NCBI GenBank assembly: GCA_964036155.1
Contig: OZ038422.1
Coordinates: 59,915,201-59,979,200 of the forward strand
DNA length: 64,000 bases
Source: Diploscapter coronatus
Taxonomy: Eukaryota; Nematoda; Chromadorea; Rhabditida; Rhabditidae
Direction of reading: 5' to 3'
The position numbers were made by a program, and so were the translations under genes. Shown in pieces: positions 1-15,707 of the stretch; position 1 is the first letter of the stretch, and the number at the start of each line of letters is the position of its first letter. Under the pieces are notes generated by a model. It was not told where the DNA came from, searched no databases, and saw only the letters and a list, made by a program, of their open reading frames with translations.

Positions 1-149
1 CTCTTCATAAATCTCCCCATAAAATTTCCTCGTCTAACGATATGAGTTTCTTTTCAGGTTTTAAAAGTCCGACAAACGTCTATGAATTATCAATAGTGCC
101 AATCATGAGCTGAAAAATCTCGTAAAATTGAAATAAATTGGAAACTCCC

Positions 150-4963
<4,814 letters not shown>

Positions 4964-5272
4964 AAAAAAGCTAATAAAATCAAAAAATATAAGTCATCTT
5001 AACTTTGCTACAACTTTCTTCACGGGTGCCCCCACAAATTTACGGTGATATTTCAATATTCAAACATTTTCTATGAATTGATACAAACGTACTTTCTAAT
5101 CTAATATAATATATCATTTTCTGTAAATATAAAAACTTTATTTGCTCAAGAAAAATAAATAAATCTACGAAAAATGTCACATTTGTCATGAAAATTTTAC
5201 ATTCAAATCAAAATAATCGTCGTAAGTGAAATTTTATACCCAAGTTTTGCCTCTTCTGTTCTGGTCCTTAGT
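4964..5272. other. Convergent 3' intergenic region
   Basis: About 309 bp between two tail-to-tail genes. A plus-strand AATAAA at about 4973 serves the kinase gene, and TTTATT at 5137-5142 (AATAAA on the minus strand) could serve the SHMT gene. Nothing else was recognised. Confidence 0.5.
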
Positions 5273-8200
5273 TTAGAAGGCGCCCCCGGGGATTTCGAAT
5301 TTGCTCGAGAAGTCGGTGACTTTCTGAAAATTGGTAAATAGCTCAGTTGGTAAAATTCTTGGTGTTCAATTTTTGGCAAAAACTCGCACCTCTCCAAGAG
5401 CTTTGATGTCCTTTTTGAAGGCGTCGTCAGTTTCAGTGAAGGCTTTGAAATCCTTGATCGTCTTGCCGGCGCGGTCCTGGTGCTTCAGCACGATTTTGAT
5501 GCCTGAAAATCCAAACATCATCATTCTTCCCTATTGTTTTAATAAAAAGTGATCATTTTTAGCTTTTTCCCGGAAATAACATTGAAAATAGTCTTCTCAA
5601 AGTTTGAAAAAGCTCTGGTCATTTTTCCGTTCGGTTTTTTTCTTCTCGTGGCTCTTCTCGAAAAATAACAACTGTTCGTGTCAACCCACATGTCCGGCTT
5701 TCTTTGTGCAAAATTCGTGAAGATGTTCCTTTTCACTCATTTCGTTCAACATCATAAAAATCTTGCATAAATTTACCGAAATTTGATAAAAATGGAAGAA
5801 AATGGCAAAATTTTATAAATATTCTAATTCTCGAGATTTTTAGGGAAATTTCTAAAAATCCAAAAATTTTCAAATTTTCACCTTCATCGATGAAATCGCC
5901 GACTTTGACAAAGTCGGCCTCTTTGAAGCCGCGCGAAGTGAGTGCGGGTGCTCCGAGACGAATTCCACCTGGACGGAGAGCAGACACGTCGCCAGGGCAA
6001 GTGTTCTGAAATGTCCTCAAATGTTCCCAGAAATTAAGGATACATTTTTTCCAGATAAGTGGGAATAAAAGTTTCAGATTATTCAACAAATATCCTCTAT
6101 TCAAATTAAATATTTCTGAATTATGATTTTTCAAAACGGAAATAAAATATTCCACCGGGGCTGCGCAAAGTCGAAGTTCGAAGTTCCTCTTTTTCTTTTT
6201 ATTCTCTCTCCACATTAGCGTATATCAATTATTTCGCTTTTCTGTCTTCTCTAAAACCTTGAATTTCGAAGTTTTAGAGAAAACAGGATAACGCGAAATA
6301 ATCGGTACGTTAGCGTGGGGAGAGAATAAAAAGAAAACGAAACTTCGACTTCGTGCAGCCCTGATCCTCACCTTATTGCAAGCGATATGAGCCAAATCGA
6401 GTGCATGTTCAGCCTTGGCGCCCTCGACTCCTTTGGGACGAAGATCGACGAGCAGAAGGTGGTTGTCGGTGCCTCCTGGAAAATTTGGAAACAAATTAGT
6501 CAAGGACATCTTACAACAATTTGAAAGGAATACCCTTTTAAAAATTTAGAAATGATGTAATTTCAAAATCTCGTTTTCTTACCCGTAGCGAGCGAATATC
6601 CGAGTTGCGTGAGTCTGTCAGCCAGGGCCTTTGCGTTCTTCAGAATCTGCTTCGAATACTCCACGAATTCGTCCGTCAGGCACTGCTTCAAGGCGACGGC
6701 GATGCCTAAACATTTCAGTTTTTACCATTTTTTCTCAAAACAAATTTAAAAAATGCAAAATTCCTTAGGAAAAAGTTCAATTTTTACCGGAAATCGTATG
6801 GTTATGGGGTCCTCCCTGCAGGCCAGGGAAAATGGTCGAGTTGATTTTCTCGGCCAGATCGTAGTGAACTGGGCCTTTGGGGCCTTGGGAACGGACTCCT
6901 AAAAATTTCAAGTTTAGAAAAGAATAAGAAAGATAAAAAATTTACCTTTATAAATTATAATTTCTTCTTTAAAGTTTCAAATTAAAAAACAACGTATCAC
7001 AAAATCTTTCTAAAAGTTCAACCTTGATGAAACAAAAATAAACTCCTTCTCTATCTACATGCACTTCAAAAAATGTTTTAAATAATAGCAATTCAAAATT
7101 GGACCTTTTCTGAAAAAGATGAGAGCGCCCCTAGGTCCTCTGAGCGACTTGTGAGTGGTCGTGGTGACGATGTCGGCGAATTCGAATGGCGAAGGGATGA
7201 CGCCCGCCGCGACGAGGCCCGAAATGTGCGCCATGTCAGCCATCAGGTAGGCGCCACACTTTAAAATTTCGGAATTTTTATTTTTTTTAATGTTATTTTC
7301 TCATTTTCTTTTAATTGATTTAGACTTTATTTTTCAAGAAACAACTACCTTGTCCGCGATTTTCCTAAATCGCGCATAGTCCAAGTGACGGGCGTAGCAG
7401 GAAACGCCTAGAAATTTCAAATTTTGAAAAATGCAAGAAAACATCTTTACTTTCAACAGAAAGATCTAAAATGTCAAAATTTCGAGATTTTGTTTTTTTT
7501 TTTTTTAAAATAATGTATTTTTCAAAAATTCGCTATTTTCCTACCGGCAACGATGACCTTGGGTCTGAAGAGCATGGCATTCTGTTCGAGAGTGTCGTAG
7601 TCGATCAGCCCACTCTTCGGATCGACCTTGTAGGGCATCGACTGGAAGAACAGCGATGTGTACGACACCTTCTTGGTCGGCGTGAAGAATCTGAAATTTT
7701 GCGCATTTTTAAACTTTTGCAAAAATCATTATTATTATTATTGTACTATTTCCATCGATTTTTTAGCTCACGAAAGATCTGAAAATTCAGCATAATTTTT
7801 CTATAACCTTTCCAGTTCAAATTTGAAAGATACCAAAGAAAATCATGATCGAATCGATTTACGATAGAATTGAAAATATATTTTCTGAAAAAATCAAGGA
7901 AAAGTGTTCTTAAAATTTTCTCAAATCTCCCCCTCACCCATGAGACAGATGTCCCCCATCGGGCAGATCCAATCCCATGATGCGACCGTTCGGCTCGACG
8001 ATCGCCGCGTAGACGGAAAAATTGGCTGGCGCTCCAGAAAGTGACTGCACGTTTACGCCCCACAGCTCGTCGCTCAGGCCGAATACCTGAAAAAAAAACC
8101 CGAAAAATGAAAGTCTAAAGACTCGAAGAACAAGAAAATAACAAGAGAAAGTTTTTAAGGGGATAAGAAATGATACAAATTTCATAGTGAACCAATATTT

Positions 8201-9911
8201 TCGAGAAAAAATCTTGAATTTTTGAAAGGTTTTTTTTTCGATTTTTTACCTGCAACGCTCTTTTCTGACAGAGCAACTCCATTTGGTCGATGTATTCGTT
8301 GCCACCGTAGTATCTGAAAAATATAAGGTTGACCCCTCTAAAAACATTGTCTAGCTCACCCATTCCAAAAAAAGACAAAGTTCACCCCTAATTAAGTTCT
8401 CTTACGAACCTGGCCCCCGGATATCCCTCGGAGTACTTGTTGCACATGGCGGAGCCGACCGCCTGCTGAACGGCTTGTGAGGTGAAATTCTCCGAGGCGA
8501 TCAACTCGAGGCCTCTTTTCTGACGGGCACGTTCCTGAAAAATTCATCCTTATTCATTTTTTAAAATCACCCTTTATCAGAATTTAGAAAAGAATAGCTG
8601 TTTAGGACATTTTATTTTGAAAACTCATCAATCCTTGAAGATATGACGAAAATCATCTTTAAAAAAATTTGAGATAAAATTGTTCTTAAAAATCAAAATA
8701 AGGCAAAAATTCTAATCTCTAAAAAATTCAAATTCAGTACCTGAGTCATGATGGCATAAGCTTCGGGATCAACCTGATCAACAGCGTCTCTAGTGAGCGA
8801 CTTGCCGCCGTAGTGTTCACGGTTGACAGGAACCAACTGTGTGTGCACAGAGGAAGACATCGTGAGTAACGAGTTCTGCAAAATGAGGGGAGATTTGAAA
8901 AGTTCGAGAAAATGTGGGACATTTTGAGAATTCTAGAACATCTGATGAAGTATGTCTAAAAATATAAAGAAAATTTTATAGAATTTTTGAAATATACATA
9001 AAACTCTCGAAATTGCCGAATTTCCAAACATTTTAGAAGTTCTATAAAATTCGTGAAAATCTCTAGAGGAGATGATCTTGAGAAATTTTCCCATCAGAAT
9101 GGGCCGCATAGCAAAGACAACAACTTTTGAATAGCCCCCACCAAGGTCAACGGAATAGATAAAAAAGATAAGATTTGCAAAAGATAGTATATAGCGATTT
9201 TGCCTGTGTTTTCTCGACCAAATGAGCGTTCACGAAAACAAGTCCGGTCTTATAAATTGAGGGGCCTGGCTATCTATAAAACTGAATTTTGATTGATAAT
9301 GTTGAATTTCAACAGGGGAACTTTGACTTGAACGGCCTTCAAATTAGAAAATTTGCTGATTTTTCGCTGATACCGAAAATTTGCTGACGATTTCAGAAAC
9401 TCGTCGGGTTTATCGCGAAAATTTTGCTGTGAAAGCAGAAGACTTTGAAAGAAGCGTTTGGCCTGATTTCGAATCGGTAAATCGTGGAAAGTGAGACGAT
9501 TTGATGGATTTATGAAAAGATCGAAGGAAAGTGAGACGTTTCGATCAATTTTCGAAGAAACGTGAAAATTTGGCGCGATAAACAGACTGAGAGACAGATT
9601 ACATAAGAATTATGCAGATAGGAGAAAAAAACAGAAAAGCGGGAGAAATATTGGAAACATGTATTTATAGTAACCGAAAGATAGGGAAAAGAAGAGTGGT
9701 GCGAAAAATCATCCGACCCCTGTCATTCTTCTTTCTTGGATACAAAATATCATTTTTTTCCGCTGACCAAAGGCCACTTACCAAAGATTTAATCAGTTCG
9801 GTCATAAAACGCGAAAATATCATTCAAAAATGATTTTTTTAAACTAACCATTTTTGTGGGCCTCAAAAGTGCTCGTCCCAAGTTGGTGACCGTCAGAGTT
9901 TGGGCTAGCAT
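5273..9911 (-). CDS. mel-32: Serine hydroxymethyltransferase, mitochondrial and cytosolic forms
   Basis: This PLP enzyme interconverts serine plus tetrahydrofolate with glycine plus 5,10-methylene-THF. Fourteen exons encode about 506 residues from the upstream ATG, or about 480 from the internal ATG at 8860. Diagnostic stretches in order: [56 protein letters not shown], the PLP-lysine motif [13 protein letters not shown] (exon 7258-7105), [22 protein letters not shown] and [19 protein letters not shown]. Exons: 9911-9849, 8875-8741, 8534-8410, 8313-8250, 8086-7938, 7690-7545, 7407-7349, 7258-7105, 6898-6788, 6705-6583, 6475-6372, 6005-5882, 5502-5390, 5323-5273. Length and motifs fit the whole family. 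The symbol is the C. elegans orthologue name, assigned by family identity. The intron 6371-6006 carries a palindromic element. Confidence 0.96.
6156..6363. mobile_element. Palindromic MITE-like element in SHMT intron
   Basis: About 208 bp that folds back on itself. The left arm from 6156 (CGGGGCTGCGC...) matches, with some mismatches, the reverse complement of the right arm ending at 6363 (...GTGCAGCCCTG). The centre holds an almost perfect stem, TTCTCTAAAAC / GTTTTAGAGAA. Arms are about 100 nt. It has no coding capacity and lies wholly within an SHMT intron, so it is read as a non-autonomous DNA element. Confidence 0.7.
9849..9911 (-). other. mel-32: Alternative first exon: mitochondrial leader of SHMT
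   Basis: This 63-nt exon encodes 21 residues ([20 protein letters not shown] plus Met), with Arg/Lys, no acidic residues and spaced hydrophobics, as in a mitochondrial targeting peptide. It ends in ATG|GTTAGT in phase 0. The next exon begins in frame at 8875, five codons (NSLLT) before the internal ATG at 8860 (MSSSVHTQL). Messages lacking this exon would yield the cytosolic enzyme. Confidence 0.75.
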
Positions 9912-10703
9912 CTTCTAAAATTTTAAACTTTTGAAAAAGGGGCACTTTGGGCAACTGCTATTTGATGAGATGACGAGACCTATCTTTTCTCACACTATTT
10001 CGCCTTACTCTGCTCCTTTCCACTATCTCTAACTATAGGTTTCGTCATCTCGTCATATAGTAACTGTCCATTTTTTGAAACTAGAAATGGGGAGAAACTT
10101 TCTCGAAAATAAAAAATATTCATAATCTCAAATCGTATAGGTCATGCGAAAAGAAACATAAACCGTAGAAGAGAAATGGGCATTCTTAATGATAAGGGGA
10201 CCTGCCCAAGACAATCAAATCGAATCGTGAAGTCGAACTAGTTTGTTGGCGAAAACCATAAAAATCGAGCGAATTGTCTCACTTTTTGTCGAAAATGTCT
10301 AAAATTCGAAACAAAAATTTTGCAAAATGCATGCTAAATATGGATTTTCGGGAAAAGACCTCGAAATTTGACATTTTTTTTTGTAGAAAAATACTTTATT
10401 TTGCAATTTCCAGAAGAATGATCAGAAAACTTCCATTTCAGGCGGAAAATTGTGGTCCGACATGTTATTCTGAGTATGAATCGCATCAAAATGGTTACAT
10501 AATATTTTGTACGAAAAGAGATGGGCCTTTCCCTCCTTTTCAATTTCCCTCAAAACAGTTGTTCAAATTCTGTCTGTTTACGGCCGAAATCATAGAAACA
10601 TCGAATTCTCAGCCCGTTCCTGCTTAAAAACCACGGAAAACCACCAAATTGTCACATTTTAGCTTTCTCCGCTAGTTTTCTAAATTCGATAAATTCTATT
10701 AAA
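9912..10703. promoter_or_regulatory. Divergent intergenic region, SHMT and transthyretin-like gene
   Basis: About 790 bp between divergently transcribed genes, so it should hold both promoters. It contains the palindromic element at 9949-10069. A plus-strand open frame at 10274-10627 was judged non-coding. No specific operator was recognised. Confidence 0.4.
9949..10069. mobile_element. Small palindromic MITE-like element
   Basis: Imperfect terminal inverted repeats of about 35 bp. The left end includes GATGAGATGACGAGACCTAT near 9963-9982. The right end is its near reverse complement, ATAGGTTTCGTCATCTCGTC, near 10034-10055. The interior is pyrimidine-rich and includes CACTATTTCG. It lies immediately upstream of the SHMT leader exon. 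Confidence 0.6.
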
Positions 10704-11196
10704 ATGCCTGAATGGTTGTTTTACTTGGTATCTCTATTTTTTTCTGGTCAGGTTTCTAGTGCTCAGGAAAACTTGCTGGTCATTGGAAAAGTTCGATGTT
10801 GGAATCAGACTTTCTCGGATGATGTAAACGTTGAATTACTGCGAAAAACCGGAGGTAGCCTTCAAAACTATTTTTGTTCTTTTCTAAAAATGAGCATTTA
10901 GGGGACACTTCTGACATTTTGAATAGGACCCTAACTCGGGATGAGTTTAAAATTTCTGGAACCGGCAAAATCGGCTCTTTCGAGTCGCCCATCGTCAGAT
11001 TTATTCATCGATGCAGTAGTATTGATCCGGTATGTAAAACAGCAAAAACATATTTTCCGGGTCGAACATTCAATTTTAGGGATGTCGTCGAATGTCGGAG
11101 TACGAAATCTCGAAAACTTTCATCGGAAAAGTAGCCTATCTTGGAGTCGTTAACCTCGAAAAGAAAGCGAAACGAGATTTCTACATTTGTGAATAA
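10704..11196 (+). CDS. Transthyretin-like family secreted protein
   Basis: Three exons (10704-10854, 10902-11029, 11080-11196) give about 131 residues. A signal peptide (MPEWLFYLVSLFFSGQVSSA) precedes VIGKVRCWNQ, which matches the start of the nematode transthyretin-like fold. Later come FKISGTG, IVRFIHRCS and VAYLGVVNLEKKAKRDFYIC, the usual closing strands with paired cysteines. N-glycosylation sites NQT and NRT are present. The family is large in nematodes and its members are secreted carriers or signals of mostly unknown ligand, so no specific role can be assigned. An AATAAA overlaps the stop and a second lies at 11216-11221. Confidence 0.9.
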
Positions 11197-11354
11197 AAAT
11201 CATTTTTATGAAAACAATAAAACAATAACAAATTTACCGGTTTTTGAAGCATTTAACAATAGTAAAAATGAAGTTGTTCGAAATGCGCTTCGTTTCTAAT
11301 ACAATAACCTTTTCTTCGTGATTCTTAGCAATGGAGTGCATTTTCTTTAAGATT

Positions 11355-13853
11355 CTACATTTCCATTTGTTCACCTTCAAGATCGTCGTCCAAAATGCCG
11401 TCCAAGAGATCGTCTACTTCAGCCAATTCGTCCTGGAAAGGCGTCATTTAGAAAATAAAAGCGTCATTTTATAATCTCTACCTTCTCCTTTTTTCCATTG
11501 TCTTTTGTCTTCTGGACGGAATTCTCTTTGAGTGTGGCAGTGATGTGGTCGACCTGACGTTGTAGCGCAGCGGTTTCGGCGTCCGATTCGTCGACGTTTT
11601 GTCGCTCGCCAGCCAGAGGGTCTTCCTGAATTTTGCCAAAATCAAAATGTCAATTTTTAACCATTTTTACATTAACGATGACACTCGGCTGGTATTTGGC
11701 TGTGGTCGTTTTCTGCGCAGACGTGCAAGGGGCTACCTGAAGATAAATTTAAAAAGGCGTTATCTTTAAAGTGCGTGACGCCATATTTATAAATAGCGTT
11801 ATTATTTATGGAAAAAATATTAAAAATAGAGCGTCATTAAAAAATAACGTTCTGTAAAACCCTTACCAATTCATTGATGCCGGTCTCGCTTCCGAGAATC
11901 TCCTCGGTGATTGTGAGGGCGAATCCGGGTGGTTTCTCGCTCTTCTGCCTTTTGGTAGCGTCGTCCTTGATCACGGTCGACACGAGCTCGGACAGGTCCA
12001 ACGCACGTTGCAACGCCTTCTTCACGCACCATTCGATCTGGAAATTTTGATTCTTTCTCGAATCTAAAAACTTGAGGCTGAAATGTCAAAATTTAACCAA
12101 AAATTATAAGAAAGGAAGTTTTCAAGGATAAAATATTGAATGCCCTCAAATATATCAAATTCCATTTTAAAACAAATGTTCCGGTCAAATGAAGTGAAGT
12201 CTCGTGTGTTGAAAAAATAGAGAAAAAGCGATCGAGACAAAAACTTGCGTATCATTCTTTTCATAGTCTTCCGCCGACTTTTCTTTCTCTTTGCTCTAGC
12301 CTCCCTCTTTGCGCATAGTTCATACACGCATTTCTCGCAAGGCACGTTTTAACACACGAGACTTCACTTCATTTGACCAGAACAATATTTTATGTTCTAC
12401 TGATAAAAATGGTCAAAATTATGCTAAAAAGATGAAAGGATAGGTATAAAATTTTAATATTTTTTTCGACAAAAATCGAAAAACAAAATTTACCGTCTCC
12501 ACGGATAGAATGATGTTGGTGGACTGATGGAGCGCGCAGACTTCGGACCGCTTGTTGCAGGCCACTACGAGGGAGCCCGCAAGACAGGGCAGCTCTCGAT
12601 CCGAAGGGTCGATGATTATCTCGCTGAAAAAAAAAATAGAATTTAGAAACTTCGAAAAAAGGTATAAATAAATTTTGCTTTTCTGAAACCAAATAAGAAA
12701 ACTCACCCATTCTCCATGAACCCGAACGTCACGCAAATAGGCATGTGGTAGATGTTGAGGGGTACAAGTGCCTGCTCCCATTCGGAATGCTAAATTATAA
12801 AAAAGAAATAAATTTGATTTATTTTTTTAATCTCACAATAATAGTCCGATTCGGTTGAATAGAAACGTTGGGTCTTCTGAAAATTTTGTAAATAAATCCT
12901 TTTCAATAATAGTAAGAACCTGTAATGATAGAGTGCAGCAACAGACGCCAGGGCAGCGCAATCCAGGAGACCACCACAATCGTCTAGAATCCTCACATTC
13001 ACGACCAGCTTCCACACCTCTTCCTTGGCTCGGATGCAGAGGGACTGAAATAGTTCTTCCCGTTAATTTGTAAAATTTTGTTTCTAAACATTATTTTTGA
13101 ACAGTTCTATTTTAGAGATAATCTCGTTTCATCTGAAATAGCTTTAAATCTTTTTCTCCTATTCAATTCTATTAAAGTTCTATCTTTCGACATGAATTTC
13201 TCCAAAAATAAAAGCCCTTTTCAAAAGATTCCAAATTTCAATTTTTTTTTTTCATTTTTAATTTACCTCAACGTCGATACACCTCGAGTCCCGGATGATC
13301 ATCTCCAGCAGACTATTTAACTCCTGACCGCGGTCTCCAAGCCGGTTGTGCTCATGGGCTGCAAATTCGAAATTTAGGTTCCGTCCCCAGAAATGTGATT
13401 TAAAAATACCCGGATTGCCCATCGGACTCATATCCACGTCGATCGCCACGATTCCTTTTATGGGCTGATTTCTGTTTGGAGTCACGATGCTCGCATTCAC
13501 CGCAGCGAACACTCTGGAATACAGCAATTTTTAAATAGGAAAATGGACTACTGTAGCTTTTTGTCAATTTCTTGAAAATGACATAAAACCCTTACTTGGT
13601 GCCTCCCATCATGCATAGAGCAGTGCCGCATTCTAAAAGTTTGAATGTTAGGAAAAAATCAGAAGGTTAAAGACCTGTTCCGACGACCAACTGAACGCCA
13701 CGAAAGTCGACGCGATGCCTTCCATCTAGCCGCTGAAATTTGGATTTCAGAAAATCAAGTTTTTGCAAATTTGAATTTGAAACTCACAAGATCTGCCTGA
13801 AGTCCGGCAAGAATGAGCTGCTTCTCACAGGTAGCGACTGCAGGTGTGCGCAT
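11355..13853 (-). CDS. exos-9: Exosome complex component RRP45 (EXOSC9)
   Basis: An RNase PH-fold subunit of the nuclear and cytoplasmic RNA exosome ring, which threads RNA for 3'-5' decay and processing. Thirteen exons give about 397 residues. Family stretches in order: LRLDGRHRVDFRGVQL, GGTKVFAAVNASIVTPN, GIVAIDVDMSPM, ELNSLLEMIIRDSRCID, LVVNVRILDDCGGLLDCA, ALASVAALYHYRRP, HMPICVTFGF and IIIDPSDRELPCLAGSLVVA. The last ~100 residues are acidic and low-complexity (DDLLDGILDDDLEGEQMEM), typical of the RRP45 tail. Exons: 13853-13788, 13732-13675, 13632-13596, 13513-13410, 13358-13267, 13044-12920, 12876-12837, 12789-12707, 12623-12494, 12037-11867, 11736-11671, 11625-11482, 11432-11355. It sits downstream of prefoldin 5 on the same strand with a 355-bp gap, consistent with a nematode operon. 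Confidence 0.94.
12177..12384. mobile_element. MITE-like element with 34-bp inverted repeats
   Basis: The 34-bp ends at 12177-12210 and 12351-12384 are inverted copies differing at one position (core GGTCAAATGAAGTGAAGTCT / AGACTTCACTTCATTTGACC). The ~140-bp interior has no coding capacity. The element lies within the exos-9 intron 12493-12038 and is 208 bp long, the same length as the unrelated palindrome in SHMT. Confidence 0.75.
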
Positions 13854-14208
13854 TTTCTGAAAATCTTAAAATTTCTGAAAATTTAAAGCCTTTCAAAGTT
13901 CGAAAATATTCATCGTAAAGAACGATTTTTCTAAAAAAAAATAATAATAATAATAATTTTTTGTAAAGCTTTATTCCGATAAAAGCAGTTTTTAATTTAA
14001 AAATCCATAAATAACAATATCATTCGACTGAAAATCAACAATTGTTTTCTGAGATTTCTTTTTTCGAAATGAATGAATTTTGGCAAATTTTCACACAAAC
14101 GAGGATAAAAACGAGAAGAAATTACTTGAAAAAGTCAAGGAATTCAGAAAAAATGAGGAAAATAAGAGAGAAAAAATGAAATTTTAGATTGCAGTAATCC
14201 TTGGGAAA
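13854..14208 (-). promoter_or_regulatory. Intercistronic region, prefoldin 5 to exos-9
   Basis: About 355 bp separate the prefoldin 5 stop from the exos-9 start on the same strand. In operon-bearing nematodes such spacing often carries an SL2-type trans-splice acceptor before the downstream ATG; TTTTCAGAAA, ending within ten bases of the exos-9 ATG, could be one. No independent promoter was recognised. Confidence 0.45.
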
Positions 14209-15189
14209 TTATCTATTGGGGGGCATTTGCATATTGGCGAGTTGCGCCTGGATTTTCTGCTGGAGCGCGTCTGCCAAAACCGCTCGCATACGCCTTTTGT
14301 CTACGATTATTTTCTCCAGGGATTCGATCTGAAAATTCAACTTTTCAAAATTCTATCTTCAGAAAATAACACGAATTGGGATCAAAATGTTCAGCAGTTA
14401 TAAGGAGCATTTTGATTCTAGATTCATGCAACTCTTATTTGACTTTAGGTTGGAGAAGTATAATAAATTCGATATCAAAATGCTCAGCATTTCATGGGGA
14501 TCATTCTGATTCAAATTCCAACCTTGTCACTCGGTTTAAAAATAAACGAAATACCTGTTTTGTGATGTATGCCTTTTTCCTCTCGAGGAACGCTTGTGCC
14601 TTGTCCCGGTTCATCTCCGCGAAATAGCCGGTGCCGATTTCGACGACGGCTCGCGACGGGTCACTCAGCTCCGCCTTTACGTACATCTGGAAATAAAGGA
14701 GCTCAAGAACATTATCTCCAGGAAAGAAAGAATGCAATTTTGCGGTTTAAAAAGCTCGAAATGTGTACATTTTACGTTCATCTACAGAAAGTTCTTGGAC
14801 ATTAGAGAATGTAATAAAAGTTCGTTTTCCAAGGAAATAAACAAATTTGAGACGACGGTAAATTTCTACCGATTCCGAAAGTGGGATGAGGGCGGTGTGA
14901 CCGGGCTGCGAGTCCTGCAGAATACTGAGGGCGTTGATGCTTTTGTCGTTGCGGCCGAGGACCAGCTGAAAAATTCAAAATTTAATTTTTAGAAAAGTAA
15001 AAAAAAATTATTTCTAACAGAATATTTTCTAGTTAATTAGAAAAGGAATTTTTTTTTGAAAAAATCTACTTTGAGTTGATTTTGGGATTCGACGAAAAAC
15101 TCAAGCTCGGAGACGAGCTGCTTTTCGAGCGTGGCCACCTGCTCCACAGACAGGTCGGCCACCGGCACGCCCTTCGACTCTTCTGTCAT
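14209..15189 (-). CDS. pfd-5: Prefoldin subunit 5
   Basis: An alpha-type subunit of the hexameric prefoldin co-chaperone, which passes unfolded actin and tubulin to the CCT chaperonin. Four exons (15189-15070, 14965-14870, 14686-14555, 14328-14209) give about 155 residues, the usual family length. The N-terminal helix (LSVEQVATLEKQLVSELEFF) and C-terminal helix (MNRDKAQAFLERKKAYITKQ) form the coiled coil. Between them lie LIPLSESMYVKAELSD and VEIGTGYFAEM, the two beta-hairpins diagnostic of this subunit. It is the upstream member of a probable two-gene operon with exos-9 and shares a divergent promoter region with the ribosomal protein gene at 15708. Confidence 0.95.
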
Positions 15190-15707
15190 TTTCTGGAAAA
15201 AAAATATTTGAAAAAGTCGAAGAAAATTTCTGAAAAAATCGGAAAATATTTTCTAAAAGGTTTTCTTGACAAAAACAATTCCTAGAAAATATCTTCTGGG
15301 AAAGAATTTCTGAAATAAAAAAAAAACAACTTTTGGAAGCCCACTCAATTCACCGCGGTCACTTATTTGGAAAGTTTACCCACTATTCAGACAAGAATGA
15401 GTAGTTTCGAAAAAGTGGTGAACTTTCCGCCAGGGTACTAGGTGATCGAGTGTACTTTCCAAGAAGACAAAAGTAGAAAAAAATCGAAAAAAAATGTAAG
15501 ACTCGCTCTCTTTTCACGAATTTCAACGACGAATTGCTGGAGAGCGATTCTCCTTCTTATAACTTTACCCTGTGCCACTTGCAGTTTCTTGCATTAGGGC
15601 GTGACCTGTCTATGAAAATCCAATTTTCCTCGTTTCTCGTGATTTTCTTTTTATTTCCCCCGATACTATCGATCCATTAATTTTTTAGTTGACCGATTTT
15701 TAGGTAG
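15190..15707. promoter_or_regulatory. Shared divergent promoter region
   Basis: 518 bp between the diverging prefoldin 5 and mitochondrial ribosomal protein genes. It is AT-rich with poly-A/T tracts around 15310-15330 and 15475-15495. A splice-acceptor-like TTTTTAG precedes the plus-strand start and may be a trans-splice site. No known operator was recognised. Confidence 0.4.

Noticed and set aside
5335..5362. TAGCTCAGTTGGTA word resembling a tRNA A-box
   Set aside because: It lies in a short SHMT intron, has no acceptor, anticodon or T-arm around it, and is probably chance.
10274..10627. 117-residue plus-strand open frame between SHMT and the transthyretin-like gene
   Set aside because: No family resemblance, Phe/Lys-rich AT-driven composition, no start context or splice support.
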